Of a stretch of DNA of 19,481 bases, positions 15,419 through 19,481 are shown one piece after another (position 1 is the first letter of the stretch; every line of letters starts with the position of its first letter). Below the pieces are notes generated by a model, which saw nothing but the letters and a program-made list of their open reading frames with translations, made no database searches and was not told the DNA's origin. The stretch is from Acidimicrobiaceae bacterium (GTDB taxonomy: Bacteria; Actinomycetota; Acidimicrobiia; Acidimicrobiales; UBA8190): assembly GCA_003453695.1 (NCBI GenBank), contig DMNK01000020.1:1-19481 (forward strand), written 5' to 3'. Position numbers and translations under genes: made by a program.

Positions 15419-16281
15419 ACGGAGGCGGCGCCGGGATCGGCAGAGCGCTCGGCGGCGGGCTCGTCGCCGATGTCCGGCGGCTCCGACCAGGCCAGGGCGC
15501 CCACGTCGCCGAGCTCTTCGCCGAACAGCCTCCCCCCCACCTCCCGGAACCAGCCCACGTCGCCCGAGGAGAAGAAGCGCAGCGAGCCCGGTCCGTCGGA
15601 GCGGCCGATAGAGCCCCGGGCCAGCACGTCGCGCACCTCGAAGGCGGTCTCGTCCGCTGACGACACGAGGACCACGTCCCGCCCCACGACGTCGGCGATG
15701 GTGCGGGCCAGGAACGGGTAGTGGGTGCACCCCAGGAGCAACGTGTCGATCTCCCGGTCACGCACCGGGGCGAGCAAGCGCTCGGCCAGCACCGCCACCT
15801 GGTCGGAGCGGGTCTCGCCCCGCTCCACGAACTCGACGAAGCCCGGACAGGCGGCGCACACCAACTCGACGGGCACGGCCAGGTTGGCAGTGGCCTGTTG
15901 GTAGGCGCCCGAGCCGATGGTGCCCACGGTGCCGATCACGCCCACCCGCCGGTTGCGGGTGGCGCGCACGGCGGCGCGGACGCCCGGTTCGATGACGCCC
16001 ACGACCGGGACGGGCAGCAACCGGCGCAGCGTGCCGAGGGCGGCGGCAGATGCCGTGTTGCAGGCGACCACCACGAGCTTCACGTCGTGCTCGTTCACCA
16101 GCCACTGCGAGATCTGCAGTGCGAAGGCCCGCACTTCTCCCTGGGGGCGGGGACCGTAGGGGTAACGGCCGGTGTCGCCCACGTAGACCAGGTGCTCCTC
16201 GGGGGCCAGGTCGATGAGGGCCCGGGCGACGGTGAGGCCGCCGAATCCGCTGTCGAACATGCCGATGGGGCGCTCGTTCAC
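15415..16281 (-). CDS. murI: Glutamate racemase
   Basis: A 288-residue cofactor-independent racemase that makes D-glutamate for peptidoglycan. The N-terminal IGMFDSGFGGLTV carries D10-S11. The two catalytic cysteines are C74 (VVACNTAS) and C185 (LLLGCTHYP). YVGDTGRYPYGPR and a normal GVIEPG segment complete the family pattern. The C-terminal tail (after about residue 240) is longer and acidic/Ala-rich. The start is set at GTG 16281: it is directly before the family's first strand and a TAGCCT hexamer lies 8 bases upstream, whereas the GTG 16326 extension has no family match. It heads a four-gene overlapping unit. Confidence 0.95.
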   Translation of the reverse strand: MNERPIGMFDSGFGGLTVARALIDLAPEEHLVYVGDTGRYPYGPRPQGEVRAFALQISQWLVNEHDVKLVVVACNTASAAALGTLRRLLPVPVVGVIEPGVRAAVRATRNRRVGVIGTVGTIGSGAYQQATANLAVPVELVCAACPGFVEFVERGETRSDQVAVLAERLLAPVRDREIDTLLLGCTHYPFLARTIADVVGRDVVLVSSADETAFEVRDVLARGSIGRSDGPGSLRFFSSGDVGWFREVGGRLFGEELGDVGALAWSEPPDIGDEPAAERSADPGAASV

Positions 16282-16289
16282 GGGCTTCG

Positions 16290-16295
16290 AGGCTA
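16290..16295 (-). promoter_or_regulatory. Candidate -10 hexamer (TAGCCT) for leaderless murI
   Basis: TAGCCT on the minus strand ends 8 bases before murI GTG 16281, with no ribosome-binding site in between. It may give murI and the coupled genes their own leaderless transcript within the cysO-cysM cluster. Confidence 0.35.
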
Positions 16296-16341
16296 CGCCG
16301 GGCTGCGGACCACCACGCTCATGCACGCAAGCAGTCGCTGG

Positions 16342-16647
16342 TCAGGCCAGGGGAAGCTGGGGGGCGTCGGCCAACGACGGAGCGCCCCGGCGCAGGCCGC
16401 CCAGGGGAAACACCTGGTCGGGACGAAACGAGCGCACGTGGTGCTCGCCGGGGCCCCCGCCCACCACCTCCACCGACTCGGCGCCGTTCTTCGTGTTGCG
16501 GACATGCGCCTGGAAGCGCCAGGTGGCGCCGCGAGCCGCCGGACCGGCGATCTCGACGGCGTCCCCGGGACGAAGGCCGTTCCACGACCGGGTGCGCACG
16601 AGGTGATCGGGGAGCACTTGGACCTTGGTCCGTCGCCGGCGAGCCAC
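16342..16647 (-). CDS. Hypothetical small basic protein in the cysM-murI gap
   Basis: A 101-residue frame with a GTG start at 16647, 5 bases after the cysM stop. The N-terminus is very basic (MARRRRTK). The body looks beta-rich, possibly an SH3-like barrel: VQVLPDHL, LRPGDAVEIAG, WRFQAHVRNTKNGAESVEVVG, HHVRSFRPDQVFPL. No cysteine cluster, membrane segment or catalytic motif is visible. It occupies the position of the rhomboid-family gene (Rv1337) in mycobacteria but is unrelated to it. The combination of basic tail and barrel could bind nucleic acid; this is only a guess. The gap to murI is 60 bases. The longer frame reading back into cysM is an out-of-frame shadow. Confidence 0.7.
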   Translation of the reverse strand: MARRRRTKVQVLPDHLVRTRSWNGLRPGDAVEIAGPAARGATWRFQAHVRNTKNGAESVEVVGGGPGEHHVRSFRPDQVFPLGGLRRGAPSLADAPQLPLA

Positions 16648-16652
16648 GACGG

Positions 16653-17600
16653 TTAGAAGTAGATGGTGCGGCGGGCCCGCTCGGCCACCACGTCGATGTC
16701 GTCGGTCCACGCCCCGGTGGACAGGTACTTCCAGCCGCCGTCCGCCGACACCACGACGACGACGCCCCGGTCGATGGCCTGGGCGCACTTGGCGGCCCCG
16801 GCCATGGCGGCGCCGGAAGAGATCCCGGCGAAGACCCCCACCTCGGCGAGACGCCGCGTCCACTCGACCGACAGCCTGGGCCCGACGACGGTCTTGCGGT
16901 CGAGCAGCTCGGCTCCGTGCAGCTCGGTGAAGATCGGCGGGATGTAGCCGTCGTCCAGGTTGCGCAAGCCGTCCACCAATTCGCCGGCGGGAGGCTCGAC
17001 CGCCCACACCTGCACGTCGGGATTGCGCTCCTTCAAGTACCGGCCCACGCCGAGCAACGTCCCCGAGGTCCCCAGGCCGGCGACGAAGTGGGTGACGTCG
17101 GGACAGTCGCGCCAGATCTCCGGCCCGGTGCCCTCGTAGTGGGCGCGGGGGTTGGCCCGGTTGGCGTACTGATAGAGGAAGACCCACTCCGGGTGCTGGG
17201 CGGCGATGGCCTCTGCCAGGCGCACGGCCCCGTTCGACCCTTCGCCGCCGGGCGACTCGATGACCTCGGCACCCCACACAGCCAGCAGCTGGCGGCGCTC
17301 CTCGGAGACGTTGGCGGGGAGGACGACCTTCAGGTGATAGCCCTTCAGCCGGGCCACGAGGGCCATGCCGATCCCGGTGTTGCCCGAGGAGGGCTCGAGC
17401 AGGACGGAGCCGGGCTCGAGGCCCTCGTCCTTCTCGGCGGCTTCGATCATGGCCAGGGCGATGCGGTCCTTGACGGAGCCCCCGGGATTCTGGCCCTCGA
17501 GCTTGATGAGGATGCGGGCGTCGGGATTGGGGCTGAGCGCGCTGACGTCGACCAGGGGCGTGTTGCCGATCAGGTCGAGGACGCTCTGGGAGACGGCCAC
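16653..17600 (-). CDS. cysM: O-phosphoserine-dependent cysteine synthase CysM
   Basis: A 315-residue PLP enzyme. K44 in GGSVKDR is the Schiff-base lysine. PSSGNTGIG (70-78) and GTSGT (176-180) bind substrate and the PLP phosphate. It has the marks of the actinobacterial CysM: LRNLDDG (211-217), whose R212 corresponds to the Arg220 reported for O-phosphoserine selection, and the C-terminal ADGGWKYLSTGAW. The reaction uses O-phosphoserine and the thiocarboxylate of CysO rather than free sulfide, giving CysO-cysteine. The GTG start lies 14 bases after the cysO stop and the two are one operon; the frame ends 5 bases before the small basic protein gene. Confidence 0.95.
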   Translation of the reverse strand: MAVSQSVLDLIGNTPLVDVSALSPNPDARILIKLEGQNPGGSVKDRIALAMIEAAEKDEGLEPGSVLLEPSSGNTGIGMALVARLKGYHLKVVLPANVSEERRQLLAVWGAEVIESPGGEGSNGAVRLAEAIAAQHPEWVFLYQYANRANPRAHYEGTGPEIWRDCPDVTHFVAGLGTSGTLLGVGRYLKERNPDVQVWAVEPPAGELVDGLRNLDDGYIPPIFTELHGAELLDRKTVVGPRLSVEWTRRLAEVGVFAGISSGAAMAGAAKCAQAIDRGVVVVVSADGGWKYLSTGAWTDDIDVVAERARRTIYF

Positions 17601-17614
17601 CGGGGAACGCCCCC

Positions 17615-17887
17615 TCAGCCGCCGGCGACGGCGGGCAGGATGGACACGGTGTCGCCGCCTGCCACCTTCGTGTCGAGGCCCTCGAGGTAGCGGACGTCGT
17701 CGTCGTTCACGTACACGTTCACGAAGCGGTGCAGCGTCCCGTCCTCGGTGAGCACCTGCCCGGCCATGCCGGGGTAGCCCTCCACCAGGCCACGCAGGAT
17801 CTCGCCCACCGTGTCGCCGGGCACCACGACCGTGCTCTTGCCCTGGGCGTGAGGGCGCAGGACGGTGGGCAGGCGTACGTCGGGCAT
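17615..17887 (-). CDS. cysO: Sulfur carrier protein CysO (MoaD/ThiS-like)
   Basis: A 90-residue ubiquitin-like beta-grasp protein ending in the required Gly-Gly (ILPAVAGG). The segment LHRFVNVYVNDDDVR and the tail DTVSILPAVAGG are near-identical to mycobacterial CysO as I recall it. The C-terminal glycine is converted to a thiocarboxylate and donates sulfur to CysM. The start at ATG 17887 is supported by AGGGAG six bases upstream; the frame could extend to 17917 but without a motif. It is followed after 14 bases by cysM. Expression is probably from a promoter at about 17971, with a 5' leader of roughly 75-80 bases. Confidence 0.96.
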   Translation of the reverse strand: MPDVRLPTVLRPHAQGKSTVVVPGDTVGEILRGLVEGYPGMAGQVLTEDGTLHRFVNVYVNDDDVRYLEGLDTKVAGGDTVSILPAVAGG

Positions 17888-17953
17888 GTGGTGCTCCCTG
17901 GTGCAGTGGAGCCTCACGCCCCGCTGGAGCGGGCGGCGGCCCCGTCTGATTCT

Positions 17954-17968
17954 TGACCGATCTGGTCA
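17954..17968. promoter_or_regulatory. TGACC-N5-GGTCA operator candidate upstream of cysO
   Basis: TGACC (17954-17958) and GGTCA (17964-17968) are perfect inverted arms with 5 bases between. They lie 2 bases downstream (cysO direction) of the TAGAAT hexamer, so a bound dimer would cover +1 and repress. Length and position suit an Rrf2- or TetR-type repressor, but the regulator is not identified and none is encoded nearby. Confidence 0.4.
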
Positions 17969-17970
17969 GT

Positions 17971-17976
17971 ATTCTA
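17971..17976 (-). promoter_or_regulatory. -10 element (TAGAAT) of the cysO-cysM unit
   Basis: TAGAAT on the minus strand is one of the best -10 hexamers in the window and lies about 85 bases upstream of the cysO ATG in an AT-richer pocket. No TTGACA-like -35 is seen at 16-18 bases. Confidence 0.45.
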
Positions 17977-18056
17977 CCGGGCTTCCATGCCGCTCCCCCG
18001 ACCCCGCTGTCCGGCGGCAGACGACGGCCGGGACTGCGTCGGTGAGGGTCCCCGCC

Positions 18057-18488
18057 CTATCCGGCCCGCTCGCCCGTCATGCCCTCGTCGACGCCCGTCA
18101 CCTCTTCTTCGTGGATGTCCCCGCCCACGATCCGGTACGACCGCAGTGCCGGCACGCTGTGGCGCAGGGAGACGACGACGTAGTGCCACGCCGGGTCCGG
18201 AGCCTGGGCGACGTCAGTGGGTGAGGGATAGGCGTCGGTGTGGGTGTGCGAGTGGAAGACCCCGATGATCTCGAGCCCGGCCGCCTCGGCGTCCCTGTCG
18301 GCGTGGAGGTAGTCCTTGGGGTCGACCGTGTACAGCTTGGCCGAAGCCGCCGCGTTGCGGGTCGGGTAGCAACGCCGCACGACGTCGTCCCCCGGTTCGG
18401 CGGCGAGCAGCCCGCACGCCTCCTCGGGCACACCGGCCAGGCAGTGGGCCAGGATCTGCGCGTGGATCTCGCCCGGCAGCCGCAACAT
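18057..18488 (-). CDS. mec: JAMM/MPN+ metalloprotease Mec
   Basis: A 143-residue single-domain JAMM zinc peptidase. The zinc and catalytic motif is complete: E23 (PEEACG), then H79-S-H81-x7-S89-x2-D92. In the actinobacterial CysO-CysM pathway Mec removes the newly made cysteine from the CysO C-terminus and regenerates the carrier. The gene lies 169 bases upstream of cysO, on the same strand, with its own start. The ATG at 18488 has no ribosome-binding site but a TACCCT hexamer 8 bases upstream, so a leaderless mRNA is likely. It is divergent from smpB. Confidence 0.95.
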   Translation of the reverse strand: MLRLPGEIHAQILAHCLAGVPEEACGLLAAEPGDDVVRRCYPTRNAAASAKLYTVDPKDYLHADRDAEAAGLEIIGVFHSHTHTDAYPSPTDVAQAPDPAWHYVVVSLRHSVPALRSYRIVGGDIHEEEVTGVDEGMTGERAG

Positions 18489-18496
18489 TGGGGCAA

Positions 18497-18523
18497 AGGG
18501 TACCGGCCGGGCCCCGCTACCCT
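18497..18523. promoter_or_regulatory. Back-to-back leaderless promoters of mec and smpB
   Basis: In the 41-base spacer, TACCCT on the minus strand (18497-18502) ends 8 bases before mec ATG, and TACCCT on the plus strand (18518-18523) ends 6 bases before smpB ATG. Neither gene has a Shine-Dalgarno sequence. The two hexamers are 15 bases apart, so each -35 region would lie within or over the opposite gene's start. Confidence 0.5.
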
Positions 18524-18529
18524 CGGTTG

Positions 18530-19078
18530 ATGGCCGCCAAGGGACCCACGCGACGGGCGCCCCGGCCCAAGGACGACGCCGCCGAGCGCTACCGCCAGGT
18601 GGCGCGCAACCGGCGGGCCCGGCACGACTACGACATCCTCGAAACCGTCGAGTGCGGCATCGCCCTACAGGGCAGCGAGGTGAAATCCCTGCGGGCGGGC
18701 CGGGTCTCGTTGCAGGACGCCTACGCCCGCATCGAGCGAGGCGAGGCGTGGTTGCTCGGCGTGCACATCCCGCCCTATGCGCACGCCAGCGGGTTCGGGG
18801 CCCACGAGCCCGATCGCCCCCGCAAGCTGCTCCTGCACCGCGCCCAGATCGACGAGCTGTTGGGTCGGACCCAGCAGCAGTCGCTCACCCTGGTCCCGCT
18901 GTCCATCTACTTCAAAGAGGGCAAGGCCAAAGTCGAGCTGGCGCTGGCCCGGGGCCGGCGCCAATACGACAAGCGCCACGCCATCGCCGCCCGTGACGCC
19001 GAGCGGGAGGCGGCCCGGGAAGCCGCCCGTGCCGCAGGGCGTTCCACGGCCCGAGGGAGCCGGCGGGAACTCGACTGA
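18530..19078 (+). CDS. smpB: SsrA-binding protein SmpB
   Basis: A 182-residue trans-translation factor that binds tmRNA and mimics the codon-anticodon arm in the ribosomal A site. Landmarks are NRRARHDYDILETVECGIAL (27-46), GSEVKSLRAGRVSLQDAY (48-65), RPRKLLLHRAQIDELLG, LVPLSIYFKEGKAKVELALA and the basic YDKRHAIAARDAERE tail that enters the mRNA channel. The C-terminal extension is long, with Ala/Arg repeats. The start at ATG 18530 follows a TACCCT hexamer by 6 bases. ssrA lies 61 bases downstream on the same strand, the common smpB-ssrA pairing. Confidence 0.97.
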   Translation: MAAKGPTRRAPRPKDDAAERYRQVARNRRARHDYDILETVECGIALQGSEVKSLRAGRVSLQDAYARIERGEAWLLGVHIPPYAHASGFGAHEPDRPRKLLLHRAQIDELLGRTQQQSLTLVPLSIYFKEGKAKVELALARGRRQYDKRHAIAARDAEREAAREAARAAGRSTARGSRRELD

Positions 19079-19098
19079 TCTCCGCCGTCCGAGGAGAT
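19078..19098. terminator. Weak inverted repeat after smpB
   Basis: ATCTCC (19078-19083) and GGAGAT (19093-19098) are perfect 6-base arms around a 9-base loop, starting at the last base of the smpB stop codon. There is no T-run, so termination is uncertain. Confidence 0.3.
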
Positions 19099-19114
19099 GA
19101 GTTGGGCGGCCCGG

Positions 19115-19120
19115 TACAAT
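19115..19120 (+). promoter_or_regulatory. -10 element (TACAAT) of ssrA
   Basis: TACAAT lies 20 bases upstream of the mature tmRNA 5' end, which allows a short precursor leader for RNase P removal. It matches the TANNNT type well; a -35 is not clear. It suggests ssrA is transcribed apart from smpB. Confidence 0.55.
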
Positions 19121-19139
19121 GGGCGGCAACCTGAATCAA

Positions 19140-19481
19140 GGGGGTGACTGGCTTCGACTTCGGTCGTTGATTCGGGAGAAGCGAGCCGTGGTCTCCGGAG
19201 CCACGTTAAAGAGCCGGAACCAAAAACAAACGCCGAGCCTCAGCTCAGCCTCGCTGCCTAATTAGGTAGCGCGTCCGTCCGGTCTCAGCCCTGTGGGCCG
19301 GTAGCGGGCGTCATTAAGCAGGGCTCACCCTCCTGGGCTCGTCAGCGGATCGGGAGGGGACACCTCAGCTGACTGGGGTCCCGCACTGGCGCCGGTGGCT
19401 GGGCGGGACCCGAGATCCTCCCACCGGCTGCGCTCGGAGAAGCCCCGTGGAGGAGCCGGAGGACGCGGGTTCGATTCCCGC
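19140..19481 (+). ncRNA. ssrA: tmRNA (ssrA), 3' end truncated by the window
   Basis: The 5' acceptor strand GGGGGTG is at 19140-19146, followed by the D-loop-like ACTGGCTTCGAC. The 3' T-arm has stem GCGGG, loop TTCGATT and stem CCCGC, ending exactly at 19481. About 11 more bases (acceptor strand and CCA end) should lie just outside, giving about 353 bases in all. The tag frame begins at GCC after ACAAAC and reads AEPQLSLAA, then TAA, with a TTAG following. The segment after the tag contains several GC-rich pairs expected for the pseudoknots. The RNA rescues stalled ribosomes together with SmpB. The resume codon is assigned by pattern, not by experiment. Confidence 0.95.

Noticed and set aside
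15419..15730. Upstream extension of the phosphodiesterase frame into murI
   Set aside because: It lies in the wrong frame of a gene with both catalytic cysteines. The family starts at the short beta-strand after GTG 15418.
16648..17277. Long extension of the small basic protein into cysM
   Set aside because: The segment is Arg-rich and antigenic-looking only because of frame-shifted GC codons; cysM in the other frame matches its family throughout.
19430..19481. tRNA-like T-arm at the right edge as a separate tRNA gene
   Set aside because: The T-arm belongs to the tRNA-like domain of ssrA. No anticodon arm lies upstream, and the 5' partner is at 19140.

Overview
The window is GC-rich, densely packed DNA that reads as actinobacterial. 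Two things point there. First, one block holds mec, cysO, cysM, murI, a cyclic-nucleotide phosphodiesterase-like metallo-beta-lactamase, rph and rdgB in the order I recall for Mycobacterium tuberculosis Rv1334-Rv1341. Second, there are many GTG starts and several genes whose start codon follows a TANNNT hexamer by only 6-8 bases, as in leaderless transcripts. The gene style could fit an uncultured relative such as Acidimicrobiia, but that is a guess. No mobile element, CRISPR array, rRNA or ordinary tRNA is seen.

Layout. (1) 1-2881, minus: a large membrane GGDEF-EAL cyclic-di-GMP protein with a long glycine-rich C-terminal extension that runs off the left edge. (2) 3139-4718: an unrecognised protein (minus) and a divergent GNAT acetyltransferase (plus). 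(3) 4735-13271: an acyl-CoA/lipid-type catabolic region. It contains an SDR with a DUF35 zinc-ribbon/OB protein, a second SDR followed by an MTB12-like lipoprotein, a MaoC hydratase with a tandem-fused acyl-CoA dehydrogenase, a MerR regulator, a DoxX-like membrane protein with a HadA-like MaoC protein, and a crotonase. Together these supply dehydrogenation, hydration and hydroxyacyl oxidation, the central steps of beta-oxidation-like chemistry. No thiolase or CoA ligase is present, so the substrate cannot be named. (4) 13288-18488, minus: mec / cysO-cysM / a 101-aa unknown / murI / phosphodiesterase / rph / rdgB. The last four are joined by three successive GTGA start-stop overlaps. The first three form the protein-bound-thiocarboxylate cysteine pathway: CysM loads O-phosphoserine onto CysO-thiocarboxylate and Mec releases cysteine. 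(5) 18530-19481, plus: smpB followed by ssrA (tmRNA), the two parts of trans-translation. The tmRNA lacks only its last ~11 bases at the right edge.

Regulatory structure: a TGACC-N5-GGTCA inverted repeat just after a TAGAAT -10 upstream of cysO; a 41-base divergent spacer between mec and smpB with back-to-back TACCCT hexamers; an inverted repeat between the acyl-CoA dehydrogenase and its divergent MerR gene; and three CAACCGG copies at 27/54-base spacing upstream of the GGDEF-EAL gene. No intergenic stretch exceeds 300 bases. The most noteworthy items are the C-terminal extension of the GGDEF-EAL protein, the unknown protein occupying the rhomboid slot of the cysM-murI block, the leaderless-start pattern, the cysO operator candidate, and the atypical tmRNA tag. 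I saw no convincing wholly new multi-gene system.
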